Shown here: piece by piece, positions 1-12,204 of the stretch
Layout: every line of letters starts with the position of its first letter
Position numbering within the stretch: position 1 is the stretch's first letter
NCBI RefSeq assembly: GCF_000151315.2
Contig: NW_011887302.1
Span: 1,102,913 to 1,166,912, forward strand
Source of the DNA: Capsaspora owczarzaki ATCC 30864
Lineage: Eukaryota > Opisthokonta > Filasterea
DNA: 64,000 nucleotides
Direction: 5' to 3'
Made by a program: the position numbers and the translations under genes
The notes under the pieces: generated by a model
What the model was told of the DNA's origin: nothing
Database searches by the model: none
The model's input: the letters and a program-made list of their open reading frames with translations, nothing else

Positions 1-3000
1 ACCACATCATGGGGCGCCAGTCTTCCGTCACTTTGACGCAGACTGAGCACGACCAGCACTCTCGCGCTGACGCGCAACAGCAAGTGCAGCAGCAGCTTGC
101 AGAGGCCACCTCTGGCATTGCTGGGGGCCAAGCTCTGCAGTCCAACAATGCTCGTGCATCCCAAGTCGGTCTTGGGAACATGAGTGGACTTTACGCAGCT
201 GCAGGTGCCACGTTCATTCCTCCTGCGACGACGACCTCCGCCATCGCCTCTTCCTCTTCCTCCTCCTCCTCCTCCGCTTCCACGACCGGCACTGGCCAAC
301 CAGGATCTGCGACCACAATGACCATCGCGCCCAGCACCGATGGAAAGACAGTCACGCTGGACATTCGCTTGGATGCGAACGGCGAGTGGGAGGACACGAA
401 CGTTGCGCAGGGCACGCTGTTGTTGCTCGAACGAACCGGACTGTTTGGCCTGTCGACGTTCAACTCGTTCGACCTCGCAAGCGGCGGTAAAACGCACGTG
501 CGTGCTGGCGGTGCAATCCGCCTTGGTCTGCGCATGTTGCTGTTTGCTTTGAAGAACAGCTCGCGCGTGGTGTGCGAGCGCGCGTGTGACCGAGTGCGCT
601 ATCTACTCGACCGGCATTTGAACGAGCCTTCGTCCATCGATCGTGTCTTGTACATTATGTGGCACTTGTGCGATGCCCTCGGCCTGTCTCTCCGCCGCGA
701 TCGCTGCTCCAACTACAAGCCCATCATTGCGGTGCTTCGCTCGCTCTTGCGCAAGTGGCGTCCGGCTCTCAACGCCATCCTTCGCATGGATTTGCCTGCC
801 ACCTCGTCATCGACCTTCCCGCAGCAGCAGCAGCAGCAGCAGCAGCAAAGTGCCGTTGCAAACAACATGGCGGCTGGCCTAGTGTTTGACGTGGGCATGG
901 GCGTGCCCTCCCCGTTCGTCCCAGTCACTGGCGAACCACTGCTCTCGAACGAAGCGCTTCTGGAGGATGATACTCCGACGGATGTCTTCCTGTCGTTCAT
1001 CCTATCTCCTCCGTGGATTCAAGCTCTGACTTGTTGCGTGCTGCCGCGTGCTCAAACTGTGGACACGACCGACTACTTGTCCTACGCGCCCTACCTGAGC
1101 AAGCGTCGGCCGCGTCGAATTGATGCCGTGACCAACAAGCTGGATAAGCAGCGCATTGCCGAAGCAGTGAGCGAAAACAAGTACAAGGAGATGATTGTTC
1201 AGCCGCACAAGGAGCGGCGGCTCGAAGAGGAAGATCGTCGCGACGTGCTTGTGCAGCAACGTGAAAGCGACCGCCGCGCCATTGTCCGCCAGTGGAAGAC
1301 AACCCTCCAATTCTTCACCAGCGAGCGCGGTGTGCTGGCGTCGCGTGTGGCCGCGCCCGTGTACTGGAAGCTGGATCGCACCGAAAACGTCAGTCGCATG
1401 CGCCGCAAGCTTGTGCGCAACTACAACTTTGACAATCACGCCGCTGCCAGTCTCGCGCGCGATGCCGGCACGCGGAGCGAGTCGGTTTCGGCTCAACGGC
1501 GCGCCGCAGCGTTTGCCAGCCTCCAAGCCCAAGAGGTGGAGGTGATGCCTGGCATCACCAACATGGAGGTCAAGGTGCGCGTTTTGGACGAAGACGCCAT
1601 CGCCGACGACGAATGGAGTATGCTCACTCAGAGTGGAACTGCCGCGTCGTCTTCGTCGGCTTCGTCATCGGGCGGATCCGGGGCTGGCAGCAGCAGTCTG
1701 CGAACGGCTGGCGAGACTGGCAGCGGATCCAGCACGAGCGCGTCCGCCGGCGGCAGCAGCGCATCGGGCACAGCCTCTACTCTTGCCAGCTCGTCTGGAC
1801 AAGGTGCCGGAGGTGCAAGCTCAAACAACAGCGCCATTTTGCTCTCCGTCCCTTGCGAGTTGGTCTCTCTGATGGTGTCTACTCCTGGTCGCCTCGATAT
1901 CACGGCGACACATGCGCTGTTCTATGCATCCAAGCACTCGGAAAGCATGAATGCGATCAGCGTCGAGTTGCTTGAGCTGGTCGACACGGCGCCTCGTGAT
2001 TACAAGTGGCCGCTCGGACAAATCGTTCAGGTGCACTTGCGTCGGCACTTGCTCCGTCGCTCCGCCCTCGAAATCTTCTTGGCGGATCGCACCAACTATC
2101 TGCTGAACTTTGCCAAGAAAGACCGCAACCGCGTCTACGGCAAAATTCTCTCCCTGCGCCCGCAAAATTTGGTCTTTGCCGACTCGCGCTCGCCCGCAGA
2201 AATGCTCCGCAAGTCGAACTTGACTGCGCGCTGGCAGAAAGGGCAGTTGAGCAACTTTGACTACCTGATGCAGCTCAACACGATCGCCGGTCGCACCTAC
2301 AATGACTTGAACCAGTATCCCGTCTTCCCATGGGTGCTGAGCAACTACGAGTCGGAGGTGCTGGATTTGAACGACCCGCAAAACTATCGCGACCTGTCCA
2401 AGCCTGTCGGCGCGCTCAACCCAAAGCGGCTCGAATTCTTCTCTTCGCGCTACGAGCAGTTTATCGATCCCTCCGGAGTTGTGGACAAGTTCCACTATGG
2501 CACGCACTATTCGACGGCAGCGACCGTGTTGCACTACTTGGTGCGTCTCGAGCCCTTCACCACCCTGCACGTGCATCTCCAGGCAGGCAAGTTTGATCAT
2601 GCCGATCGCCAGTTTACCTCCATTCCCGCCGCTTGGAACAGCTCGTACAACTCGACTGCCGATGTCAAAGAGCTCATCCCAGAGTTCTTTTACATGCCCG
2701 AGTTCCTCGAGAACAGCAATGGCTTTGATCTCGGCGTCCTGCAGAATGGCAAGCGTCTCAACCACGTCGAGCTGCCGCCTTGGGCCCGCACCCCTGAAGA
2801 GTTCATCCGCATCCACCGCGCCGCCCTCGAGAGCAACTATGTTTCCGAGCACCTGCACGAGTGGATTGACTTGATTTTCGGCTACAAGCAGACGGGCATC
2901 GAAGCCGAGAAGGCGTGCAATGTGTTTTACTATGTCACGTACGAAGGTGCCGTGAATCTGGACGCCATCACCGACCCGCGCGAGCGTGCTTCCCTCGAGA

Positions 3001-5377
3001 CGCAAATCAACAACTTTGGCCAAACGCCTGCGCAGTTGTTGAAAAAGCCGCATCCGCCCCGCAACGCCGGGGCCTACTCGCTGACAGGAGCGCTGCCAGT
3101 TCCGTTGGCTGGCCATTTCGCGTTGGCCGCAGGCTCTGCTGTCGCCCCCGCGAGCGTCACGGTCGTCAACAACACGACGAGTGCCGCAGTCGACTCGTCG
3201 TCGTCGTCGTCGTCGTCGTCGTCCACGAGCCAAACAACCTCCAACAACGCAGGCAGCAACCGACCGCGTAGCCAGGTCATGAGCAAGGCAAATGCAGAGA
3301 AACTGCGCGCTCTCGGCGCCGGGGTTGCGACCGAGCATGATGGCAGCGCGCCTTCATCTCCTGGTCCTGCTTCGCCGAGAGCAGCAGCGGCTCCTCCTGC
3401 AACGCCCACCTCAGCGACGGTCATTTCGACGAGCGCGGCACCACCGCCGTCCTCGGCAGGCAGCAACAAGCGTGTGCTCACCTCCGCGTGGTTCTCGCCG
3501 CTTTCGGCCAAGGAGAGTGGCATTGGTTCGAACGCCGTCATGTCCACGTCCTCTTCGTCCTCGAGTCAGGCGATCGTCGATTCCCCCTTCGCAGCCTCCG
3601 TGTTTGCCCAGCTCGACCACTTGAAGCCGTACTATGTGACGCTCTGCGACGAGCCTGTGGCGTTTGTCAGCTTGCCAGAGACACCATTGTACGCGTTCAT
3701 CTACAACGGGTCGATGGACAAGGTCGTGACCATTACCGAGGAAGGCTTGATTGGCGCGCACTCGTGGGTCCCGACGCCGACGGCCGAGGGCATGCCATTC
3801 TCGTTCGAGCGCGACATGGTCGATCGTTATGTTGGCGGCCCGTTTGCTCAGCAGCTCCAGGTCAATCCGCGCCTCTTCCACCTCTCGCTTGACGGTCGCG
3901 TCATTTTCAGCGGTGGCCACTGGGACAACTCGCTGAAGATGACTGCGACCGACTCTGGACGCATCATCCAGTCGTTGATTGGGCACTCGGACATTGTGAC
4001 GTGCATTGCGCTCGACAATGACAGTGCCATCTGGGCGTCGTCCAACACTTCTCTTGGCAGCGTGTCCTCAGCTGCTGGATTTATGAGCGGGGCCGGTGGC
4101 AATGCAGGAGCTGGCAGTGGCAGCGGCAACAATAGCGGCCCCACCAGCGGTGCCAACGCGAACGCAAGCACGTCTTCGGTTGGCTCTGCTGGGTCCAGCG
4201 GCGCCATCGGTATCATCGGTGCCTCGGGTGGCGTTGGCAGCAGCGGTGCAGGCATTGGCTCAACCCAGCTCTCGAGCGGCCTGAGCAGTGCTACTTCGTC
4301 CGCCATCGGTGGAGGCACCGCCATGTCGACCCTGTCTTCCACCATGGCTCCTGTATCCTCCATGGTCACGTCGGTCGTTGGTGGTGGTACGATCGTCGGT
4401 GCCAGGTACCTGGTCACAGGCTCTCGCGACACCACTTGTATTATTTGGGAGGTCTTGTACTACTCCAGTGGGACGATCGCAAAGATCAACGAACGGCCGT
4501 TCCAGCGGCTGCACGGTCACGACCATGAGGTAGGGTGACGTTTTTGTTTTGTTTTGTTTTGTTTGGTTGTTGTTGGAGGGTCAAACAGAGATGGAATGTA
4601 CTGATTTTCTTGAACTCTGCGTGCGAAACAAACAGGTGTGCAGCGTCGCCATCAACACTGAGCTCGACATTGTCGTCAGCGGCTCCAAAGATGGCACCAT
4701 CATCATCCACACTGTTCGCCAGGGTCGATTTGTGCGAAGCATCAGTCCACCCGTCCCCGAATGGTGCATCATCAAGCATCGTCGCCCGCACATCAAGCTG
4801 GTATCCATCACCAACAACGGATCCATCTTGTGCTACGGCGAGCATGCCATGAACGGTGAAAAGGTGAGTGTGCAACGGCGAGGATTTTTTTAATTATTAT
4901 TGCTGTTTGTTGTTGTTTGTTGTTGCCGTTGTTGCTGTTGTGCTTCTGCCTGCATTTGTTGGCTCACAATGGCGCAATCGGTGTTCGTCTGAGCAGGAAT
5001 CCCACATGCTGTACCTGTACAGCATCAATGGAAAGCTGCTGCAGTCACGCTCGTTCCACAACCGCGTTCGTGATTTGACATTGAGCAAGAGCGGCGAGTT
5101 CTTTGTGGCGGGCACATCCAAGGGCGAGCTTTTCACCTGTTTGCTCTACAAGTAAGCATCACCTGTGTTGTGTGTTCATGAGACGCTGGAGCAAACGACC
5201 CGTCGCTCACTTCTGCTTTTCATCTGAAATAGTTTGCAAACGCTGCATCAGCTGCCGCTTGACGTCCCAATCAACGTGGTGACCTTGACTCCGTCTGAAA
5301 GTCATATTATTGTTGGTCTCAATGACGGAAAGTTGATTGTTGTCATGCCTGGCAGGGATGACAACACTGGCACCTAA
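1..5377 (+). CDS. BEACH-WD40 protein, neurobeachin/NBEAL type (5' end outside window)
   Basis: Large scaffold protein of the BEACH family, whose members act in vesicle and granule traffic. Exons: 1-4529, 4636-4863, 4997-5151, 5233-5377. The frame is open to the left edge, and family members usually exceed 2,000 residues, so the true start is probably upstream; the ATG at 9 is only the first Met seen. Counting from that Met, a PH-like BEACH-associated domain spans about 612-735, the BEACH domain about 735-1018 (signatures NDLNQYPVFPWVL and SEHLHEWIDLIFGYKQ), a Ser/Ala linker follows, then WD40 repeats from about 1239 to the end. A Gly/Ser/Ala insert of roughly 130 residues (about 4009-4399) interrupts the propeller. 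The segment before the PH domain has a WKLD...RMRRKLVRNYNFD block reminiscent of NBEAL proteins. The family call is firm; NBEAL versus NBEA is an inference. Confidence 0.93.
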
Positions 5378-5683
5378 CGACCATTCACTTTGGGCGCTAC
5401 GTCCCGTTCCTTTGACTTTGGCGCTGGGTTGTCACCCCCTATTGTTTGAAATTTTGATTTTTGCTTTCTTGTTTGTTTTGTTTTGTCGTTTTCCTTAACG
5501 TGTGATTGCTTTTGAATTGTTTGTACTCTTGAATTTCTACCCCCTTTCGTCGTCCCCGCGTTTCTTCCTTGATCATTTCGAACTAAACTCCAAGTGAAGA
5601 TTGATGGGGTTTTTTTTTCTTTTGCTTACACTCTTGCTTCCAACCACAACGAACAACAACCGAAAAACAGATACTGCTACAGT
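5378..5683. other. convergent intergenic region
   Basis: 306 bases between the stop codons of two convergent genes. T-rich, with no gene seen. It must contain the 3' UTRs of both neighbours; I found no canonical AATAAA in a clear position. Confidence 0.6.
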
Positions 5684-8600
5684 TTAGCCCTTCTTGTTCT
5701 TTTCTTTCTCGGCCTTGAACTTGGCCTCGATTCCGGTAATATCAAGAGGAGAAAAGTTGCCTGTCGGGCGGTACTCGTTATAATATGGGGACTTGTCGCC
5801 AATGGCCATAATCTGATGTCCTTCCAGCCAGAAGCGGAACAGACCCTTGTGGTGTCCACGCACATCTAAATCCCAGACGCGGAAGCATTGAGCCAGACGC
5901 ATCCAGTTTTCAAACTCGGTTTCCGAGTTCTGCTTGAAAAAGATGAGGTAGGGCGGCTGGTCGAGCTCGGCGGCCGAGAAGCCAGTCTCGATTTCAGGCT
6001 TGTTAATGCCAATGCCAATGCCGGGGTGCTTGCCCGTCACGCCCAAGGCTTCGTTCAAGCCGTAAATGAACGGGAAGGGGAAGAAGCCCTCCTTGCACGG
6101 ATTGGTGCCGCGCAATGGCACACCCTTGGCCAGCAGCGCGCGCAAATCCTCTTCGTACAACTTGGCAGTCATTCGCTCGGGCTTGCGCAAGTCCACGTCG
6201 GCCTGCTTGTTGATGCGGTGGTTGCCAAAGTAGGCCTTCTGGAAGTAGTAGTTCATGTTGACGCCGCTCGCGCCAAAGTGGTAGGTGCGCGAAATGTCCG
6301 GGATGATGCACTCGCGTCCCTTGCGGTTGGTCGGCAGGCGCATCCACATGTCCCAGTCCCAGCGGTTTTCCGGTGCGGGCCACTTGGACTCGAGCTCGTC
6401 CTTGTACAGCTTTCGCGAGAGGAGCCAGCCCAGGCCGGGCATGGTTTCAATGCGGTACAGCAGCGCGGCATCCTTGGTCGAGTGCATGTAGCCGTTGTCG
6501 TTCCATGCCGAAATGCAGTACAGGGTCGGGTCCAGCTCCATGAGCGGGAGTGTCTGGTCAAAGTACTGCAAAAAGTCGGGCGAAACCTCCAAATCCTCTT
6601 CGACAATGATGGTGTAAGGCGCGCTCGGAGCAATCTCGTCAAACAGACGTGTCAGCGAGTACTTGTAGTGGTAGCAGATGCGCCCGTTCTTCTCGCCCTG
6701 CGGCTCGTGCATGACGCCGCGCACGCCCAGCAACTCGGTGACGTCAAACACCTCCTGCAGCATGCCATCGATAAATACAATGATGCGGTCTGGTGTCATG
6801 CCAGCAGTGGCCAGCAGCGAGCGGAGCATGCGGTACAGGTACTGAGGGCGGTTGCTTGCCATGACAATGACGGGAACGTTTTGGAGGTTTTCCAACTCGA
6901 TTCCCGCAGCTGTTGGGACAATGTTCAAATCGTCGGGGTTGTTGCCTAGCAGGAGAGGAGAAAATTATTGAGGGGGGGGGATCGGCGGGAAAGGTGAGGC
7001 GAGATTGTCAGGAAGGCATCAGAAAACAAAAAACCCTCCTTGCACAGCTCTCCTTACAGTCACACAACGTGCCATAGCCCTCGTGAGCATTGCAAAAGAC
7101 GCTTCGGCGAGCATTTTCGGGAGTGGGGTCCCACTTGCACTTTGTGACTGTTGAGCAATACCCAGCAATGAGCCAAACGTTGACATTTTCGGGAAGATGT
7201 GATGTGGGGGGGGGGTTGACGTACCTTCAGCCGGGTTTTCGAGCGCAATAGTTGCCTTGGTGGACACATTTTCGCCCCAAGAGTCAAGGTTGGGAGAGCG
7301 CGACACCTTCTCGGATGGCGGAAAGCTCGGGACGCCCTTTCGGCCAATGATGGCGTACATGTCGCGCCAGTGCAGTCCCTTCACCATTGTGGCACCGAGA
7401 TGGTCTGCGATGGATTTGCGCGCTTCGTCGTGCAGCATAAATGTACCTTCGTCCTGTTTGTTTGGAGGAGGAGCCGAGGCGGTGGTGAGTGACGCTGAAG
7501 CGGAAGCTCGTCGGAGCGCGACCAAACGTTACCTTGATGGTCATCACGACAATACGACCAGCATGAATGCCACTCAAGAACGGAATCAAGGCCTCTTCAG
7601 CACCCTCCAAGTAGGTGTCAAAGGTCCGTATTGCCATGACTTTACCCTGCAGCAAACAGTAACAAAGCAAAGGAACAAAGAAGCGTCAGGTTGTTTTCGT
7701 TTCATTCCCCGATGTCAAAGTCAGATGCATGGGTCTCAGCATAGCGCAGCGAGCTCGATGAGTGTTACATTAAACTGGTTGACGATGGCAACGTTAAATC
7801 CTCGACCCTTGTCGTTGGCTTCCTTTTCCTGGAAGACCACTTCCCCGTTGATCGTGATGCGCCCGATTTGCTTGCCAGACTCGGCTGTGATGTCCAGTGT
7901 TCCCGGCACCCAAGCTGCGATCGAAGGAAGGACGGAAACCCAACGTGAGCGAACGCACACTTCAATGAGGCATCAGGGCATTCTGAATAGAATAGAGTGT
8001 TCAAGACTGCAAAACGAAGATTTTTGCTCAAAGGTTGGTGTTGTCTTTTCTGAGATGTTCAGGTTGAATTGCAAGCTTCTCTGCTTGTGCCGTTTCTGAT
8101 TGTGGCTGCCCCGATTGTAGCTTCTCGCATGTGCTACTTTTTCAGATTTGCGACCTTTGCTCAGATTTGCGACCGTTTGCTCAGATTTTGCTCAGATTTG
8201 TGACGACGTGGCCGTCCCCTCAACACAAACCCTTTCTCTTTCCCCCCCGCTCCGATAGACAACCAGACACCGGATGGCCAATTGTCCTGACCCCGACACG
8301 ACGAGATCTCCTCACCATTCTGCGCAGCCTGCAGCGCTGCAGCGACGGCAGCTTCGGCGGCCTTGACCTCGGCCTCAGCGCGCGCAACCTGGGCGTCCTG
8401 CACCTGTGCCTGTTGCCCCTGCGCCTGGTCGTTGCCGCTGCTCTGCTGCTGCGGCTTGACTCTGATCCGCTGTCCCACGCGGCGGTGCTCCTGCTGGTCG
8501 TGCAAGAGCGCGGCGAGGCGGATTCGTCGCTGGCGGGCGTCTTCGTTCTCGCCAGCCACATCGAGCTCGCCCAGCCCGAGCCGGTCGTTGCCATTGCCAT

Positions 8601-8823
8601 TGCCGTTGCCGTTGCCATTGTCAATGCCGTTGTCGGCGATCAGGTTCTGCAGGAGGTGCTCGTGCTCGTCCTCGAGCGTCTGCTGGTCCTTGCGCATGTG
8701 CACAATGAAGATGACGTTCACCACGACCACCGTCAGCGCGAGCAAGCCCACGAGCACCTGCCACGTCTTTTGCGTGCATCCGCCGGGAACGCCTGCCCCG
8801 ATCGAGCGGCGGCGCGGTCGCAT
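5684..8823 (-). CDS. POMGNT1: protein O-linked-mannose beta-1,2-GlcNAc transferase-like (GT13)
   Basis: Predicted Golgi type II membrane glycosyltransferase. In animals POMGNT1 adds beta-1,2-GlcNAc to O-linked mannose, as on dystroglycan. Exons on the minus strand: 8823-8316, 7914-7769, 7646-7533, 7453-7225, 6945-5684, giving 752 residues; all phases agree. A basic N-terminus (MRPRRRS) precedes one hydrophobic segment (about residues 22-40), then a low-complexity stem with an Asn-Gly run. Exons 2-4 form a FAM3/ILEI-like stem domain, as in animal POMGNT1. The last exon is the GT13 catalytic domain with VPVIVMASNRPQYLYRMLRS, the metal-site motif EEDLEVSPDF, CISAWNDNGY, GLGWLLSR and WDWDMWMR. 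A WDLDVRGHHKGLFR block near the C-terminus is also typical of POMGNT1 rather than MGAT1. The ATG at 8823 was chosen because it directly precedes the membrane anchor; upstream is a poly-A/T tract. Confidence 0.93.
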
Positions 8824-9055
8824 GAAAAAAAAAAAAAAAAAAAGTGAAAAGACAAGAAAGAAGAAAAAAAAAAAAAAAGGAAGAGTGGCTACCAAATCGT
8901 AAGGTGCTGTCGTTCACTCGCAGTATAACAGCACGCTTTAAAGGCACAACCTCCATACGCGAGACCTGACTAACGAACGCTTTTTGGTTTTTTGCAATGT
9001 CAACCCATACAAACGTCAATTCAATGCAAAGCCAGCAATCAGACGAACGACGTTC

Positions 9056-9275
9056 TCTAACCCTGCATAAAGTGATGCACTCCAAACCCATGCCAGCCCA
9101 CTTTGTGGGCCAGCACGGGTCCGGGTGCATCACCCCCTATCTCCAAAAACCATTGTGATTTATTGTGATTTTTGGGCCCTCGGTCTTCTCCCAATTCTCA
9201 TTCATTTTCAAAACCTTAAGAGAGCCGAAAACAGCTTTATTGAAAGATCACTCGATCACAGTGTGTCGCGCTAGA
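9056..9275 (+). repeat. left terminal direct repeat
   Basis: 220 bases matching 12205-12383. The last ~83 bases before TAGA are identical in both copies. This copy carries an extra ~50-base segment forming a palindrome at 9072-9133. On the minus strand it contains AATAAA-like polyadenylation motifs (complement of tttatt at 9236-9241), so it could end transcripts of the minus-strand gene at 9475-10327. Confidence 0.85.
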
Positions 9276-9474
9276 GACAAGCGTAAAAAACAGTCAAAAA
9301 AACGATGTCAAGAGCAACAGCACAAATTCATGCAGAGTCACGCAGTGGTGTCCATGTCGGAGTCCTCGTCGTCAGAGTCGTCAGAATTGCTCCTAGACGC
9401 AAAGCGCGTAGAACGCGCAGAGGCACAAGAGCTCGCAGCCAGAGCAGAACCCGCAGAGCCGCCAGACAAAGCAC

Positions 9475-10327
9475 TCATCGCCGCCAGGTCGTCAGCAACT
9501 GCAGCACAGAGTCTTCCTTGAGTTTCTCGAGCTCAAGCGTGTACTGGTCGTGCTTTTCCAGAGCCCTCTCGCTGTTGAAGCTGTCGACGGGACCGAGAGG
9601 AGCAATCTTCGGGTTGCGAAGCTTGAAGTCAAAAACCAGCTGAGGAGCGAACTGCCAGAACGTCTTCTGATCACGCTCAGCCACGTGAACGATGAAGTCG
9701 TACTGGAAGCGAGCAAGCTCCTGGAAGCAGCAGTTGGCGTACTGGAGAGCCGGGTACGCAAAGACGAGCCAGTAGACTTGAATCTGTGCGGTGATGGTGC
9801 TGAGAGTGTTCTTGCCGGTGTCACAGAACGCACAAAACTCTCCCAAGTTGCAGGGTAGCCGTTTGTGCCCACGTTCCGCTCAAACGCGGTCTTGGCAGCT
9901 TGCCACTGGAAGCCAAAGAAAACGTTCATCAAAAACGCATTCAGCTCAACGCCGTCGACAACGTGCTGCCAATCTTGAAGGGTCTTGCGCACTTGTTCTG
10001 CAGTCATTTCCGCAGTGATGTCGACAGACATCGGTCGACAGACATCGGTCGACAGATCCAAAGCTCCTTGGCTTGAGCACGCTGAAGCATCCCGCGTTCA
10101 GCCGCCTTGTACAGGTCGAAGTAGAGCCCAGCGAAATCGAGGTCTTGTTCTTGGCCGACATCCGAGTCCTCACCCGCTTCGCAAAGGTGCCAACCAGCTT
10201 CAGAAGCTGGTCCGACTTCTCGAACGAGTAGAGAGCATCGAGAACGCCACTCTCGCCGGCTTTGGTGCTTGAGGTTGATCATGAGGGCAGTCGCAGTCTC
10301 AAGTCGATCCTGATCGTTGTCAGACAT
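9475..10327 (-). pseudogene. broken gene inside the repeat-bounded unit, related to its neighbour
   Basis: A minus-strand coding remnant beginning at an ATG at 10327 (MSDNDQDRLETATALM) and ending at a stop at 9475. Protein-like segments lie in more than one frame, with roughly two or three breaks, so it is treated as a fossil copy. Its C-terminal part shares the order of short motifs with the neighbouring gene at 10895-12007 (an FxVHVA-type block, then an RN-containing block, then PLG and a charged helix). I do not recognise the family. Unmodelled introns could explain part of the disruption. Confidence 0.5.
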
Positions 10328-10894
10328 GGTTCAGTGTTGTTGGTGCAGTTGCAGGGCATAGTGACGACTGAGCTCGTTGCACGGGTGCCTTAAATACCCT
10401 GGGTGCCATCACAGTGGCGTTTCAGTGAAAGGAGGCAGTTGGCGACAAAGTTGGTGGACGAGCTTCACATCGTTCGACTCGTCTTCTTTCGCTCAATCTC
10501 CCGGTCCTAGTGCCTCGGCCGTGTCATCGTACTATGTAGTGTTGGTGTTCAGAGGAAAGGTCTTCTGAGAGCTGATGGATGTTTCAAGAATCGTTAATAT
10601 CCATAGCATAGAAATGAGCATCCTTTGTTTGAAACAGAGTTGGCTGCGGAAAGCCTCCCAAAGCTCAAACTCTGGAACAACTCTACCCAGACGTGGACTG
10701 CGCACATGGCTCCTTGAAGAGGACAGCTGTTGTGTGTGTTCGGATTATCTTTCCACTGACACTGCCTTTGAGACCCCCACCGGTGTCCAATGATCGCGAT
10801 TGGAGCAAACGATTTCAAGCATTCCATTGAAGAAAGAGAAAAAAACAGACAAACAAACAACAAACAAACAAAAAGCGGCGGAAACAATAAAGCA
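10328..10894. other. spacer between the two genes of the repeat-bounded unit
   Basis: 567 bases between the start of the 9475-10327 remnant and the stop of the 10895-12007 gene. No gene recognised. It includes an A-rich stretch of CAAA-type repeats at about 10835-10880, which would be T-rich in the minus-strand 3' UTR. Confidence 0.5.
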
Positions 10895-11880
10895 CTACGC
10901 CAGTGCTTGCGCCCGCTGCTCAATGGCGTGGATCCGCACTCCGTGGTTTGCAAACTCGGCAGGCAAGCTCTCGATCAGATCGACGCCGCGACCGAGAGGA
11001 GGATGTGCCTGCCTGTTTCGAACATCACGAAGCCAGAACGCAACAACGAGCGTCTGGAACGTGATACCGACGCAAGTTTCTTTCAGAAAACGGATCGCGT
11101 CAGTGTCCTCAGTGCGGGCCACGTGAACAGCCAAAAAGCCAGTCTGATCGGTGAGCAAAGAGCTTGGATACAATCGAGCAAAATCCAACTCCAGCCCGTT
11201 CCAGATCTCGTTGTGAGTCAGACTTCCATGGGTGGCAGCACGTCCGACTTGAGCCGCGAAAACCATCCGGGCAGCTTCACCAAACATCGAAATCGCATGA
11301 ATGCGCCTGGCGTTGGCGTTTTGGCGATCAATGGTGTCCTGATGGGCTTCGTCCTGCTGACGTGCAGCTTGGCTGGCCTGGTCCATCCGCTTTTCCAGAC
11401 GTTTGAAGGCGTTAGACAGTTCCTCGATTTTCTTGGACTTCTCAGAGTCTTGGTTGCGCAAGGCGTGCAACTCTTGAGCCTGGTTGTTGATTTGCTGCGT
11501 CTGGTTGTTGATTTGCTGCGTCTGGTTGCTGATTTGCTGCGTCTGGTTGCTGACAGCTGAGTTCAGTGTGTTGATCTCGGACTGCAGAGCGGTGTGAAGC
11601 TGGTTGTTTGCTTTGATGGTGCCGGAGAGTTCAGCGATGGTGAGTTGAAGCTTGGTGATGGTTTCTTCATGCTTGGCAATGGCAGCTTCCTGCTTGGCGG
11701 CATTCTCACGCAACGTGGCGACTTGTTGTTGCTCGAGACGAAGCAGCTCCTTGGCAATAGTGAGCTCGGCTTGATACTTTGCGCAATGAGGACAAGAAAC
11801 CTGTGGGCTCAGGAGATGCGGGTGGGCATCGGTGGAGGGTGTTGGAGGCGCAGACGAGGAAGAGCTCGAAACTGCCAGCA

Positions 11881-11914
<34 letters not shown>

Positions 11915-12007
11915 ACGTCAGTGCTAGCAAACAGCGAAGAAGCGCACACCAGAGCAAGCTGTCTTACGATGCACGTAGGGAGAAGCAGTTCCAGAACTCA
12001 TACTCAT
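10895..12007 (-). CDS. coiled-coil protein with C-terminal HEPN-like motif, function unknown
   Basis: Two exons on the minus strand, 12007-11968 and 11871-10895, give 338 residues; the intron carries a 29-base A/T run and both phases agree. The N-terminus is Ser/Pro-rich with a CPHC pair. A long coiled coil follows (about residues 45-190), including four near-identical heptads of the type NQTQQIx encoded by 21-bp tandem repeats. The C-terminal ~140 residues look globular and contain FWLRDVRNRQAHPP at about residues 290-303. The R-N-x-x-A-H spacing matches the Rx4-6H motif of HEPN domains, many of which are RNases or dimerisation modules; that assignment rests on one motif and is an inference. 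It lies inside the repeat-bounded unit, just internal to the right repeat. I do not recognise the full-length family. Confidence 0.65.
11455..11555 (-). repeat. 21-bp coding tandem repeat
   Basis: About four head-to-tail copies of a 21-base unit (plus strand ctggttgctgatttgctgcg and close variants) encode consecutive coiled-coil heptads in the gene at 10895-12007. Confidence 0.8.
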
Positions 12008-12204
12008 ACTGATGACTTGGTGAAGTCAAAGCTGGAGTCGTGAGCAAGCAGAGCGAGGGAGCACAGAAAAGAAAGAAAAAAAAAGCAAAAAAAAAAAAAA
12101 AAGCGAAAGAAAAAAAAAAAGCGAAAGAAAAACCAAAACTGAGCTTTTCTTTTTCGAAAGTATGTTTTCGAAAGTATCATGATCGTGAGACACACAAGTC
12201 CTAC

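Noticed and set aside
1821-3338. 505-codon minus-strand open frame opposite the first BEACH gene
   Set aside because: Antisense to the PH-BEACH coding region; a by-product of codon bias.
5888-6949. 353-codon plus-strand open frame opposite the POMGNT1-like catalytic exon
   Set aside because: Antisense shadow of a recognised GT13 domain.
11455-11555. CRISPR-like regular repeat
   Set aside because: The 21-base units are contiguous, in frame and encode coiled-coil heptads; there are no spacers.
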